From the NCBI GenBank assembly GCA_937138255.1, contig CAKZOU010000032.1, positions 92,581 to 156,580 on the forward strand: a DNA stretch of 64,000 bases. The letters are read 5' to 3'. The first letter of the stretch is position 1. Every line of letters begins with the position of its first letter. Positions 17,048 to 26,244 of this stretch are shown in pieces. The translations under genes were made by a program, and so were the position numbers. The notes below the pieces were generated by a model. That model made no database searches and had not been told where the DNA came from. It worked only from the letters and a program-made list of their open reading frames with translations. The stretch is from an uncultured Paracoccaceae bacterium. Its GTDB lineage: Bacteria; Pseudomonadota; Alphaproteobacteria; Rhodobacterales; Rhodobacteraceae.

Positions 17048-19393
17048 ATGATTTCCTTGTCGTCCTTGTCGTCCTTGTCGTCCTTGTCACTTAAAACAAA
17101 GCTCCCCGCTCTGGTGGTTGGCCTTTGCTTGGTTTCTGGGTCTGCACTTCAATTCATCAACCAGCAAGGATTTAGTCGGGAGATCCAACAAGAAATTCGG
17201 GCTGGATTGGTGTCTCGTGCCATCGACTCAGCGGATAGGTTTGAAGCTTGGCTCAAGGATATAGCCCGCATGACAACGGCTCTATCAATTGAACCTGGGC
17301 TAGGCTCCTCAATAAACCAGCTTTCTGGGGCCTTTCGTGCCATCGCAGACCCGGATGCCTCGCTTCGGCCCCTGTATGGTGAAACCGGAGCCTCTAGCGG
17401 CGGCCTAGATCTTGACGGTGAGGTCGCCCTATATCATCGGCTGCAAACGAGGCTCGATCTACACATCCGTGCTTTGGCGTCGATATTCGGGTTTCACGAT
17501 GTCTTCTTCATCGATCCGGATTTCAACATCATCTATTCGATCGACAAGGAGGACGATTTCACCTCCAACCTGTTGGATGGACCATATGCCAACTCTGGCC
17601 TGGGCATCGCCGCCCGCGCCGCGCGGGATGGTGTGCCGGGCAAGGTCTATCTCAGCGATTTCAGCGGTTATGACTCGATGGGCGGGGATATCTCTGCCTT
17701 CATGGTGCTCCAGTTGCTCGACAATTCTGGTGATCTCGCAGGCTATCTTGCTACGCAGATGGATTCGACCATGCTGGAAAGTGTTGTCAAAATTGAAGGC
17801 GAGCTTGGTCAGAGCAGTTCAGCCTATTTGATCGGACCCGACGGGCAAAGCCGCACGCCGGTACCAGAATCTGATGTCGAGGTTGCAGTCGAGACATTGC
17901 CACATTTTCGGGCCGCGGCGGAGGGCCGAGAAGATTTCTATGAGAACGCTCCTCTTGCGCGCGGCGGAACCGGACTTGCGAAGGTCGTCCCTCTAGAAGC
18001 CTTCGGCCAATCCTGGGGCCTCGTATATGAGCGGGACAACGCTGATGCCTTGGGTAAATCAAGGGCGATTCTCGCGGATATTCTTTGGGCGGGTGCTGCG
18101 TTGGCCGTTGTGATGGCAGCCTTGGGCTACTTTGTTTCCCGATCCATCTTGCAGCCTTTCCTGCGCACCAAGGTGTCGCTCGAGGAAGTGGCGAATGGCA
18201 ATCTCGATGCCAAGGTTGAAGGGCAGGATCGCGGCGATGAGATAGGCGCGTTTGCACGCTCGATCGTGTCGCTCCAGCGGGCGCTCGCCCAAGGGCGTGA
18301 AGCGGAAGCACGCCGCGCAGCCGATGCAGAAGACCTCAAGGCTGTGGTGTCCGGCTTGCGAGCCGGTTTGCACAATCTCTCGGCTGGCAACCTCTCATGT
18401 CAGATCAACGATGCTTTTTCGGAAAGCTACGAAGGGCTGCGAGCGGATTTCAATCAGTCGGTCGAGCATCTTGCAAACACGATTTCGCAAGTCGTCGAAA
18501 TCTCTGAAAGCATTCACGCTCGCGCGGGGGAAATAAGTGGCGCTTCCGAAGATCTTTCCCGCAGAACGGAAAACCAGGCCGCTGCGCTTGAGGAGACGGC
18601 TGCCGCTCTTGATGAGATGACGGCCAGCGTAAAGTCCGCGGCAGAAGGTGCCCGCGAGGTCGAAATGATCGTTCAGAAGGCCAGGAAAGACGCGGAAGAT
18701 AGCGGTTCGGTTGTGCGAGACGCGGTGGACGCGATGAATAGGATTCGTGAGTCTTCTGACCAGATCTCGCAGATTATCGGCGCAATTGATGACATTGCGT
18801 TCCAGACAAACCTGCTGGCCCTCAACGCCGGTGTGGAAGCCGCGCGGGCGGGAGAGGCTGGAAAGGGTTTTGCGGTCGTTGCATCCGAAGTGCGCGCCTT
18901 GGCCCAGAGGTCCTCGAACGCTGCCAAAGAGATCAAGACGCTCATCGTCGATTCAGCCGAACACGTCGGCACCGGAGTCGAGCAGGTGGGCCGCGCCGGT
19001 GAGGCGCTGACCAATATCGTCGGATCGGTAGCGAATATCACGTCGCTTGTCGGGGATATTGCCAACGGTGCCTCGGAGCAGTCCGCCGGCCTTGCCGAGA
19101 TCAACATTGGCGTCACGCAACTTGATCAGGTCACTCAACAGAACGCCGCCATGGTCGAGCAAGCCACCGCCGCAAGCCATTCGCTTCAACAGGACTCGCG
19201 GCGTCTTACGGAGATGGTCGGTCATTTTTCCGTTGCGAGCGAAATTGTTGATAGTCACAAAGTTGTCGATTTTCGGAGCCGACGTGAAACTTCGGAAAAA
19301 GAGGCATTGGTTCCAGTAATGGAAATGCAGGTCGCGAAATCAGTGGCAGCCGCAGGGCAAAGCGCGGCTCCCGGTATTTGGGAAGATTTCTAA
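17048..19393 (+). CDS. methyl-accepting chemotaxis protein with periplasmic Cache-like sensor
   Basis: A 781-residue chemoreceptor. After a repetitive Ser/Leu N-terminus there is TM1 (about 20-40), a periplasmic sensor domain of about 300 residues (Cache-like, with [18 protein letters not shown]), TM2 (about 345-366), a HAMP region, and the signalling coiled coil with hairpin tip [19 protein letters not shown] near residue 585. Methylation-type stretches rich in Glu/Gln/Ala ([14 protein letters not shown]) flank it. The last five residues, IWEDF, resemble the CheR/CheB-binding pentapeptide (NWETF) of E. coli receptors. The ribosome site is AGAAAGG. It lies inside the che operon and probably feeds the CheA encoded here. 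The ligand is unknown. Confidence 0.93.
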   Translation: MISLSSLSSLSSLSLKTKLPALVVGLCLVSGSALQFINQQGFSREIQQEIRAGLVSRAIDSADRFEAWLKDIARMTTALSIEPGLGSSINQLSGAFRAIADPDASLRPLYGETGASSGGLDLDGEVALYHRLQTRLDLHIRALASIFGFHDVFFIDPDFNIIYSIDKEDDFTSNLLDGPYANSGLGIAARAARDGVPGKVYLSDFSGYDSMGGDISAFMVLQLLDNSGDLAGYLATQMDSTMLESVVKIEGELGQSSSAYLIGPDGQSRTPVPESDVEVAVETLPHFRAAAEGREDFYENAPLARGGTGLAKVVPLEAFGQSWGLVYERDNADALGKSRAILADILWAGAALAVVMAALGYFVSRSILQPFLRTKVSLEEVANGNLDAKVEGQDRGDEIGAFARSIVSLQRALAQGREAEARRAADAEDLKAVVSGLRAGLHNLSAGNLSCQINDAFSESYEGLRADFNQSVEHLANTISQVVEISESIHARAGEISGASEDLSRRTENQAAALEETAAALDEMTASVKSAAEGAREVEMIVQKARKDAEDSGSVVRDAVDAMNRIRESSDQISQIIGAIDDIAFQTNLLALNAGVEAARAGEAGKGFAVVASEVRALAQRSSNAAKEIKTLIVDSAEHVGTGVEQVGRAGEALTNIVGSVANITSLVGDIANGASEQSAGLAEINIGVTQLDQVTQQNAAMVEQATAASHSLQQDSRRLTEMVGHFSVASEIVDSHKVVDFRSRRETSEKEALVPVMEMQVAKSVAAAGQSAAPGIWEDF
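17054..17089 (+). repeat. 9-bp tandem repeat, four units, in the MCP 5' coding region
   Basis: TCCTTGTCG is repeated three times and followed by a fourth unit with one change in the last base. It encodes Ser-Leu-Ser four times directly before TM1. A 9-base unit keeps the reading frame, so copy-number change would lengthen or shorten the N-terminus rather than switch the gene off. Confidence 0.95.
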
Positions 19394-19429
19394 GTTATTG
19401 CAGACTGCTCACGTCAGGGAAAATACAAG

Positions 19430-20458
19430 ATGCATCGTTTGCGGATCGTAATCGTCAGCGCCAGCCCCGTTGTGCGTGCGCGCGTTTCAAGAGCTATTGC
19501 AGATGATCCCCGGTTCAATCTTCTAGGTCTTGCGGGCGATCTGTCCCAGGGATTCATGCTTTCTGAAAGTCAGGAACCCGATATCGCGCTGATTTCTGAC
19601 AGCCTGACAAACATCAGAGAGTTTGAAGGTATGAGATCCCTCTTTTACGCGCTCGGTATGAGATACTTGAGGATCGTCGACCGGGTACCCGACCATGACA
19701 GCACGAGACAGGTGCCTCTCAAAGGAGGAAATTACTCGGAGCCTGTCATTCATCCCCAGATGTCGGCGGACGATATTTGGGACGCTTCTCAACTGGGACT
19801 GCAGATCCTTCGAAACGACCACTTCCGTCGCGTCGCCGCGGCCGAGGTTGGCGGGCAGGGCCGACGACAGAAGATTGTTGTGATTGGAGCCTCTACCGGA
19901 GGTATCGATGGCTTGTTGACCCTCCTTTCGGCCTTCCCTGCAAACTGCCCACCTACCGCGATCGTGCAACATACCGGGCGTGGTTTCGGCGAGAGTCTTG
20001 TTAGGCTCCTGGCTCGTCGAAGCTCTGCCGAGGTGGTCGCGGCACGAGATGGGGTGCCCATGTTGCCCGGTCGCGTTTGCCTGGCGGCCGGCACTGGTGC
20101 CCATTTAACGATCCAAAAGGGCGAGCCGAACCACTGTCGGCTTCAGCCGGGTCCCGCGGAGTCGGGCCATGTTCCGTCGGTCAATACTTTGTTCCGGTCT
20201 GCCCTGGCGTTGGCGCCCAACGTCGTCGGCGCCCTGCTTACCGGGATGGGGCAAGACGGCGCGGAGGGCCTGCTGGAGTTACGGCGTGCCGGTTGCTCGA
20301 CGTTTGGACAGGATGAAGCCACATCGACCGTCTACGGAATGCCGAAAGTGGCTTGGTCTATCGGAGCTGTCCAAACTCAATTGCCGATCGACCAGATAGC
20401 GGGGGCCATCCTCAAAGCCTGCGAGCCTGCGTCTCCAGCTCGGACCGTCAACTCATGA
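19430..20458 (+). CDS. cheB: chemotaxis protein-glutamate methylesterase CheB with degenerate receiver
   Basis: A 342-residue CheB. The C-terminal methylesterase is intact: Ser155 in VIGASTGGIDG, His181 in VQHTGRGFGES and Asp276 in LTGMGQDGAEG form the catalytic triad. The N-terminal receiver is degenerate. The acidic pair that should follow strand 1 reads Ser10-Ala11 (IVIVSASPVV), and the phospho-acceptor site reads Ser56 (PDIALISDS), followed by Asp57. No Lys of the KP motif is seen. Activation by CheA phosphorylation is therefore doubtful. It follows the MCP by 36 bases and overlaps cheD as ATGA. CheB-type hydrolysis of receptor methyl esters is otherwise expected. Confidence 0.92.
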   Translation: MHRLRIVIVSASPVVRARVSRAIADDPRFNLLGLAGDLSQGFMLSESQEPDIALISDSLTNIREFEGMRSLFYALGMRYLRIVDRVPDHDSTRQVPLKGGNYSEPVIHPQMSADDIWDASQLGLQILRNDHFRRVAAAEVGGQGRRQKIVVIGASTGGIDGLLTLLSAFPANCPPTAIVQHTGRGFGESLVRLLARRSSAEVVAARDGVPMLPGRVCLAAGTGAHLTIQKGEPNHCRLQPGPAESGHVPSVNTLFRSALALAPNVVGALLTGMGQDGAEGLLELRRAGCSTFGQDEATSTVYGMPKVAWSIGAVQTQLPIDQIAGAILKACEPASPARTVNS

Positions 20459-21003
20459 CATTTGATATTACGTCGCGGGCTCACCTTCGAACGGTAACGC
20501 AGGGGGGTTACTATGTGTCTTGTGTTCCGGAAGATATCCTCGCAACAGTTTTGGGATCTTGTGTCGCGGTTTGCCTATATGATCCCAAAGCAAGGATCGG
20601 GGGAATGAACCATTTTCTTTTGCCCTTCGGGCCCGATCAAGGAAGCGAAAAGCCCTTGCGCTATGGTGTTCATGCCATGGAGCTTTTGGTGAACGGCCTT
20701 TTGAAAGCCGGAGGCACGCGTGCCGATCTTCAGGCCAAACTCTTTGGCGCAGCGCGCATCTCTCCTAGACTGCGCGATATCGGGCAGTCGAACGCCGAAT
20801 TCGCAACAAGCTTTCTGGAGGCCGAGAGGATTCCTTGCGTGGGGCAAAGCCTGGGTGGCAATGCGGCGCGGCGCGTCATGTTTCGTCCGACAACAGGTGA
20901 GGTCAAGGTTCTGCAGGTGCCGCGGAGCGACTTCAATCTCGATTCAGAGCGTCCTGCCGGTCTTCCAGAACGCACGGCTGCCAGCGATGCTGCGCTCTTC
21001 TGA
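20455..21003 (+). CDS. cheD: chemoreceptor glutamine deamidase CheD
   Basis: A 182-residue CheD from the ATG at 20455 (ATGA overlap with cheB). The catalytic Cys36 lies in TVLGSCVAVCLYD and His53 in GGMNHFLLP, the expected deamidase pair. CheD deamidates receptor glutamines to make methylation sites and in other species also interacts with CheC/CheY; no CheC is present here. The C-terminus (FRPTTGEVKVLQVPR) is typical. It is the last gene of the che operon and no terminator hairpin is obvious after it. Confidence 0.93.
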   Translation: MTFDITSRAHLRTVTQGGYYVSCVPEDILATVLGSCVAVCLYDPKARIGGMNHFLLPFGPDQGSEKPLRYGVHAMELLVNGLLKAGGTRADLQAKLFGAARISPRLRDIGQSNAEFATSFLEAERIPCVGQSLGGNAARRVMFRPTTGEVKVLQVPRSDFNLDSERPAGLPERTAASDAALF

Positions 21004-21463
21004 TCTTGAGACAGGCTCGATTAAGTGCTGAACTTTCAATTGCTGGGTGCTGAAACTCGTGCGCTGCGGGGGCTGGACGCGGTTCGGCTCCACCCACCCT
21101 CGAAAGCTCTAATGCGCCAAGAATCCCAAAGGCTTTGGATTGTGCGCCGCGGTTCAGATTGAGATGGTCAAAACTTCACCGCAAACGCAGCCCGACGATA
21201 GGCGGTCGTCGCAGGTTATCGACCCACAGCGGCGCACTCCGAAATGGCGCGGCGCGGGGCTAAAGAACTTGAACGTGAAATCAAGATCTAAGCTGCTGCA
21301 TTTGGATCTGCAAAAGGCTCCTATGATATGCTCGAGGCGTCGTTCTTAGTTCAACGCAAATGACGAAGCGGCGAGGAAAATTTCGCGCAAAGCGGTGTTC
21401 GGGTGCGATCGAGGCTCTCCGAACGGCCATTTTCGGCTGATCTTGGGCGCCGCTACGGAAGGG
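21004..21463. other. 460-base stretch without a convincing gene
   Basis: It lies between the convergent ends of cheD and the PAS-protein gene. Short open frames exist (for example 21140-21349) but have no recognisable protein and no ribosome site I trust. No strong hairpin with a T-run, repeat or RNA gene is visible. It may hold a decayed gene, since the composition is less GC-biased than the flanking genes. Confidence 0.5.
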
Positions 21464-22687
21464 TCAAGCCGCGCATTTGTCAACTTTTCCGGCTACCCCG
21501 TTGCGGATCTTCGCAGAGATATTCATCAGGTTTTGTAGCTTGGCCGCAATTTCGCCATGACGAAGATCGAGCTGGTCAATTGTTGCCCCCAGCCCGGCTC
21601 CCAACGTTCCCAACCGCCCACTTTCTACTCGCCCCATGACGCGGATCGTGTCGAGCCCCAACATCATGCGCCGCATTTCCGCGCTCGATTGATATAGCTC
21701 GCCCGAAACTAGCGCTGCGCGTTTCAGCGCCGTATCGGCGCGCTGCAAATAGTTGGTCTCAAGATCAGCTAGATAGCCTGTTTCACTCTCTGAGGCATTG
21801 GCAGAAGAGCCCTTTTCGACCCTGACGACTTCCGACAGATTTCTGGCCGAGCGCGTCAGGAAGATGGCCTCGGAGACAATCCTGACCATTGTCTGACACA
21901 GATTGTCCTTCCCGCTCGCGAAAGCGGCAAGCCGCCGGTAGAGATCAGTCGAAATGAACTTATAGTTTTCGGAAATGGCGCTCACGGGGCCACCCGAGGG
22001 TTCGAGGCGCGACGCGATGATCCTCATATTGTTGGGAATCGACTGCAGCGCCTCAAAATCCGTGAGCAGAGCGGCCTGAAACTTCAGGGTTTGCCTGAGA
22101 AGTTCGCTGATCCAGCTTAAGGCCCGCATCTCCGTGGTCATGACACGTTCCAGTTTCTGGTCACGCGCATTTTGCTCCTGATCGAGCGCCTGGGTCATGA
22201 AATCTGTGTAGTCGTAGAAGCCCAGATTTTGTAACCGCGCAATCAGAAGTTCGGCGGATTTTTCTGGCGGCAAATTCTGGCTGGTTTCCGCTTTCAGAAC
22301 TTCGGCATAAAGGTCTCGCGCGGTATCAAACAGGGGCGAAGACGGCTTGATCCTGACCGATAGATAGCCCTGTTCATTCGGCAGGATCGTGGCCAGCACC
22401 CAATAATAGCCCCCGTTTTCGGATCGGTTCTTCACATAGGCGGCAATCGGACGCCCATCTTGGATCGATTGCCACATGATCTTGAACACAGCCTTCGGCA
22501 TTTCCGGGTGTCTGACGATCTTGTGCGGCGCACCGATAAGCTTCTCCCATGAAAAGCCCGATACACGCTGAAAAACATCGTTGCCGGCACGAATGATGCC
22601 GCGATGGTCCGTGCGCGAATAGAATATCTCATCAAGGCCGAAGTGAACCTCGCCTGCAGTGGCGGGGCGTTCGATGGTTTGCGGCAT
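21464..22687 (-). CDS. Aer-like PAS-domain protein lacking a recognisable MCP signalling tip
   Basis: A 407-residue soluble protein. Residues 15-125 form a PAS domain very like that of the aerotaxis receptor Aer: NDVFQRVSGFSWEKLIGAPH, then VRHPEMPKAVFKIMW, then KNRSENGGYYWVLA. The Arg-His pair and Trp used by Aer for FAD are kept; the Asp after HP is Glu here. No transmembrane segment follows, and the C-terminal 280 residues are helical but lack the [13 protein letters not shown] hairpin of chemoreceptors. AAGGA lies upstream of the ATG at 22685-22687. It is convergent with the che operon. A flavin-based redox or oxygen sensor acting on chemotaxis is inferred. Confidence 0.8.
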   Translation of the reverse strand: MPQTIERPATAGEVHFGLDEIFYSRTDHRGIIRAGNDVFQRVSGFSWEKLIGAPHKIVRHPEMPKAVFKIMWQSIQDGRPIAAYVKNRSENGGYYWVLATILPNEQGYLSVRIKPSSPLFDTARDLYAEVLKAETSQNLPPEKSAELLIARLQNLGFYDYTDFMTQALDQEQNARDQKLERVMTTEMRALSWISELLRQTLKFQAALLTDFEALQSIPNNMRIIASRLEPSGGPVSAISENYKFISTDLYRRLAAFASGKDNLCQTMVRIVSEAIFLTRSARNLSEVVRVEKGSSANASESETGYLADLETNYLQRADTALKRAALVSGELYQSSAEMRRMMLGLDTIRVMGRVESGRLGTLGAGLGATIDQLDLRHGEIAAKLQNLMNISAKIRNGVAGKVDKCAA

Positions 22688-23104
22688 GATCTGTCCTTTG
22701 AGGCCGATGTTTGACCAGACTCTAGGGACGCGGAATTAAGAAAAGGTAGCAGCGCGTGGAGCGGCAGGTTGGGCGGGGTCACCGGGATCGTGACCCCGCC
22801 CCAAGATCCTTTACGCGAATGACCGGGTATGCACGGCGTTCCAGGATCCTGTCGGAGCCGGCGGGGCTACTCGCGCGGCAGGAGCGATGCCAATTCAGGC
22901 CCTCGACAGGATACCCAAAGCAGCATTTGGGAGACCCCTGCCACGCAATATTGACATTAGAATATGATTGTTTGTTCAATGTTAGCATGGGCCAAAAAAA
23001 GCCATTTTGGATTGGAAAGATTGTTCTGTCTCCTCGGGTCAAAGTGCGGGGAGTGTGGGTGTTGGTTTCCAGAAGAAGACTCTTGAGTTTGTCCACGGGA
23101 GGAG
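22688..23104. other. 417-base intergenic region with hairpins and a possible promoter
   Basis: It separates the divergent PAS-protein and winged-helix genes. It holds a perfect 12-bp hairpin at 22771-22801, a second inverted repeat (ATCCTGTCG at 22846-22854 with CGACAGGAT at 22904-22912), and an AT-rich patch with TTGACA at 22951-22956 followed 18 bases later by TTCAAT, a plausible plus-strand promoter. I find no protein-coding gene in it. A small RNA is possible. Confidence 0.5.
22771..22801. repeat. perfect 12-bp inverted repeat (hairpin)
   Basis: GGGCGGGGTCAC pairs with GTGACCCCGCCC around a 7-base loop (CGGGATC). It lies 84 bases upstream of the PAS-protein start and about 300 bases before the winged-helix gene. 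No T-run follows on either strand, so it is not a standard terminator. Its function is unknown. Confidence 0.85.
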
Positions 23105-24748
23105 ATGAGCCCGAATTTCTTTGGGCGGTTTGAAAACGGAATGTCTCAAGACGATTTACATAGATACGGCAGCTGGCAGTTTGCGTCCGATTATTCGCGG
23201 GCGAATTCCGTGGGCCAGGCCGAGGTCGTCGCCTTTACGCGGGCCGAGCGGGCTATTTTGCACACCCTGAGCAACAAGCCCGGCCTCGTTGTCAGCCGTG
23301 ACCAACTGCTCGACAGGATTTCGGGTGAGGGGTCGGATATCGGCCAGCGCAGCGTTGATTTCCTGATCAATCGCCTCCGCCGCAAGCTCGGCGATCCGGC
23401 CCGCAATCCCAATTTCATCGCCACACAATATGGCGAGGGATACGTGTGGATTGCGCGCAAGCCCGAGCCTGTGGCGCCTTTTGAGGATGCTCATGTCATC
23501 GTGGGTCCGGTTCAGGGGCTGGCGCCTTCGGGTGAGGGGGCCGAGCGCGGTTGGGACTTTGTCCAGCGCTTTGCAGACGAACTGCGAAATACTCTGCACG
23601 AGGACCGCAAGGTTCGGGTTGTCGCCTCCAGAGACGAGATGGGCGAATTCGACCTCTCCAAGCCGCGTGTCGGAATAGGGGTCAAGTTTCTCTTTTCAGC
23701 TCCCGGCAGGACCGATGTGGTTCTTTCAGTCAGCCGACTCGACAAGCAGGCCCTGCTTCTAACCCGAAGGCTTGCTTTGACCGGCAACGAGCTTTGCTCG
23801 AAGTCCGGTGGCGCCTTTATGGCCGATCTGGCGGCCGCGCTCGTTGATCAGGTGTGGAGGGTGCAATCGCATCCGGCCCAATCAGGTTCGCCCGACGAAG
23901 ATGCTCCGCTCGCAGTGCGGATGCACGAAGCCGAGATCATGCTGGCCGAGGCCGAAGGCGGGATGCACGAGACGGAAAAGCGCCTTAGGGCTGCGGTTGC
24001 CGCCAATCCCAAGGATTGCTCGAACTATGTTCTTCTTGCCACTGCCATCCATTCCAACATGGTCGTGGGCGGGTTTTTCGGGATGCGTTCGCCAAGCGAT
24101 TTCGTGCGGGGCGAGAACGAGATCGAGGATCAGCTTCTCAAAGCCATCGAACACATCGACGGCAACGATATCCTGTCGCTCGCAGCCGCCAAGCTCTTGT
24201 GGTTCGCCAATCCGAAGTGGCGTCAGCTGGCGATGGACATGGCCGAGGATGTCTTTTCGCGCACCACCAACTTTATAACGGCTTTCAGCACTGTGGGCCA
24301 ACTCAGGATGTGGGACGGACGGGGCGAAGAGGCCCTGGCGCTCTTTGAGCGCGCTCAAGAGTTTGTTCCTGTCAAAGCCTCGCAGATCAGCCTGTATCTG
24401 ACGGTCCAAAAGGCGATGGCGCATATGTCCTTGGGCGATCAGGCTGCCGCCGGGGCCGAAATCGGGCGGGTTCTGGCGCATGATATTCGCGGCCTGCCAC
24501 GCTATGCTTTGATGTTTGATCTTGGCGACAGATTCGATCGCGAGTCAGTTCTGAAGGCCACTTGCGCGAAAATGTCAGCCGCCGATGCTCGCGGGTTTCT
24601 CTACTATATGCACTTCATGTTTGCCCGGCATTTCGTTGATCCGCTGGCGCGCCGGAAGTTCATGCAAGAGCCTGTTTCTGTGGTGCGGCGTTTCTTTGGT
24701 GAAGATGCCATCCCTTTCGAGGCGCGCGCCGATCTTGGTGAGGATTGA
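23105..24748 (+). CDS. winged-helix (OmpR-type) transcriptional regulator with TPR-like C-terminal domain
   Basis: A 547-residue regulator without a receiver domain. Residues about 40-120 form an OmpR/PhoB-type DNA-binding domain (FTRAERAILHTLSNKPG, then SRDQLLDRISG, then the recognition helix RSVDFLINRLRRKLGDP, then QYGEGYVW). After a 130-residue alpha/beta middle part, residues about 265-530 are helical repeats like TPRs (AEGGMHETEKRLRAAVAANP, ALALFERAQEFVPVKA). HilA- and CadC-like regulators have this layout. No membrane span is seen. The ATG at 23105 has GGGAGGAG almost touching it; a second ATG at 23141 is a possible start. Its neighbours suggest, but do not prove, control of chemotaxis genes. 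Confidence 0.82.
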   Translation: MSPNFFGRFENGMSQDDLHRYGSWQFASDYSRANSVGQAEVVAFTRAERAILHTLSNKPGLVVSRDQLLDRISGEGSDIGQRSVDFLINRLRRKLGDPARNPNFIATQYGEGYVWIARKPEPVAPFEDAHVIVGPVQGLAPSGEGAERGWDFVQRFADELRNTLHEDRKVRVVASRDEMGEFDLSKPRVGIGVKFLFSAPGRTDVVLSVSRLDKQALLLTRRLALTGNELCSKSGGAFMADLAAALVDQVWRVQSHPAQSGSPDEDAPLAVRMHEAEIMLAEAEGGMHETEKRLRAAVAANPKDCSNYVLLATAIHSNMVVGGFFGMRSPSDFVRGENEIEDQLLKAIEHIDGNDILSLAAAKLLWFANPKWRQLAMDMAEDVFSRTTNFITAFSTVGQLRMWDGRGEEALALFERAQEFVPVKASQISLYLTVQKAMAHMSLGDQAAAGAEIGRVLAHDIRGLPRYALMFDLGDRFDRESVLKATCAKMSAADARGFLYYMHFMFARHFVDPLARRKFMQEPVSVVRRFFGEDAIPFEARADLGED

Positions 24749-24904
24749 TTCGACCTCTCCCTTGCATCCGTCGCGGAAAACAATACCGTCCTTTCGACGC
24801 CGCGACACAGAGTCTGTCTGACGTTCTTTGTGGTGGAAACACACCTGTTTGAACGCCTAGTGTATTGGGGCAATCAGCGGCAGCAGTCTGAGCAAGGAGA
24901 GAGA

Positions 24905-25768
24905 ATGCGTTACCATACTCCCGCGACATTTGAGGATGCCTCGGCGATCGCCGTCGCTGCGTCCGGGGTGACACGGTTTCTGGCAGGGGGAACTGACGTT
25001 CTGGTGCAGATGCGCGCCGATATCGTCACGCCCGACGACCTGATCGACATCAAGCACATCCCCGGTGTCAAAGACATCGTGCAAGAGGATGACATGTGCT
25101 GGAGCATCGGTGCGGCCGTGGCCGGCGCCGAGTTGACCGCCCATGAAGGTCTCTGCGCCGATTGGCCGGGTGTCATCGAGGGGATGGGCCTAGTCGGCTC
25201 GACGCAGGTGCAGGGCAGGGCGACGCTGATCGGCAACCTTTGCAACGGCTCGCCGGCGGCGGATTCGGTTCCCGCCCTCGCCGCGGCTGGCGCCGAGGTT
25301 TCGGTCGTCGGCCCCAAGGGCACGCGGCAGGTGAAGGTCGCAGACATTCCCGCCGGACCGGGGCGCACCACGCTTGCCAAGGGCGAAGTCATCTCAGGCA
25401 TTTACCTGCCACCGCGCGGCAAGGGGGGAGGCGATGCCTACCTGCGTTTCATCCCGCGCACCGAGATGGATATTGCCGTGGTCGGTTGTGCCGTGAACCT
25501 GCGCGTTGAAGGCGACAAGATCACCGAGGCCTGCGTGGTCCTTGGCGCTGTCGCGCCGACCATCGTGGTGGTGGAAGACGCCGCCAAGGCGCTGATCGGC
25601 TCGACGCTCGACGCCAAGGCGCTCGATGCGCTGGCCGCCGCCGCTTCGGCCGCCTGCCGCCCGATCAACGACAAGCGCGGAACCATCGCGTTCCGCACGG
25701 ATGTGGCCGGCGTTCTTGCCCGCCGCGCCGCCAAAATTGCTTACGACCGCGCACGAGGTGCCAAATGA
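24905..25768 (+). CDS. molybdenum hydroxylase, FAD-binding subunit (CoxM/XdhB-like)
   Basis: A 287-residue FAD subunit of a xanthine-dehydrogenase-family enzyme. FAD motifs are visible: FLAGGTDVLVQMRAD (about 25-40) and GSTQVQGRATLIGNLCNGSPAADS (about 100-122). The ATG at 24905 follows AAGGAG; a longer in-frame start upstream has no family similarity. It should pass electrons from the 2Fe-2S subunit to an acceptor. It opens a tightly overlapping operon (ATGA into the Fe-S gene, then the molybdopterin subunit). The substrate is not evident. Confidence 0.9.
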   Translation: MRYHTPATFEDASAIAVAASGVTRFLAGGTDVLVQMRADIVTPDDLIDIKHIPGVKDIVQEDDMCWSIGAAVAGAELTAHEGLCADWPGVIEGMGLVGSTQVQGRATLIGNLCNGSPAADSVPALAAAGAEVSVVGPKGTRQVKVADIPAGPGRTTLAKGEVISGIYLPPRGKGGGDAYLRFIPRTEMDIAVVGCAVNLRVEGDKITEACVVLGAVAPTIVVVEDAAKALIGSTLDAKALDALAAAASAACRPINDKRGTIAFRTDVAGVLARRAAKIAYDRARGAK

Positions 25769-26244
25769 CCCAGATCCATGTGACCACCACCGTGAACGGC
25801 GACGAGGTCGAATTCCTCGCCGATCCGCGCGAGACCCTGCTCGATTGCCTGCGCGACAAGCTCGGGATGACCGGCGCCAAGGAAGGCTGCGGCACCGGCG
25901 ATTGTGGCGCCTGTTCGGTGACCGTTGACGGCCGTCTTGTCTGCTCCTGCCTTGTCCTTGGTGTCGAGGCGGAGGGCAAGAAGATCGAGACGGTCGAAGG
26001 CATGGCCGAGGGCGAGAAGCTGCACCCGCTGCAACGCAAGTTCATTGAACACGCGGCACTCCAGTGCGGGATTTGCACGCCGGGCATCCTCGTCGCGGCC
26101 AAGGCGCTTTTGGCGCAGAACCCCGATCCGACCGAGGAAGAGGCGCGCTACTGGCTCGCCGGCAACCTGTGCCGCTGCACAGGCTATGACAAGATTATCC
26201 GGGCGGTTCTTGATGCCGCCGCCGAAATGCGGGAGGGCGTGTGA
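25765..26244 (+). CDS. molybdenum hydroxylase, 2Fe-2S subunit (CoxS/XdhA-like)
   Basis: A 159-residue small subunit with two [2Fe-2S] clusters. The plant-ferredoxin-type cluster uses Cys42, Cys47, Cys50 and Cys62 (EGCGTGDCGACSV and CSCL). The second, all-helical domain uses Cys101, Cys104, Cys136 and Cys138 (QCGICTPG and NLCRCTGY). All eight ligands are present. It bridges electrons from the Mo site to FAD. It overlaps the FAD-subunit gene by 4 bases and meets the large-subunit start at a shared base. Confidence 0.94.
   Translation: MTQIHVTTTVNGDEVEFLADPRETLLDCLRDKLGMTGAKEGCGTGDCGACSVTVDGRLVCSCLVLGVEAEGKKIETVEGMAEGEKLHPLQRKFIEHAALQCGICTPGILVAAKALLAQNPDPTEEEARYWLAGNLCRCTGYDKIIRAVLDAAAEMREGV

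Noticed and set aside
17054..17089. Phase-variable on/off switch in the MCP gene
   Set aside because: The repeat unit is 9 bases, so changes in copy number stay in frame.
21140..21349. Small 69-residue open frame between cheD and the PAS gene
   Set aside because: No ribosome site, no recognisable fold, and many similar chance frames on both strands.
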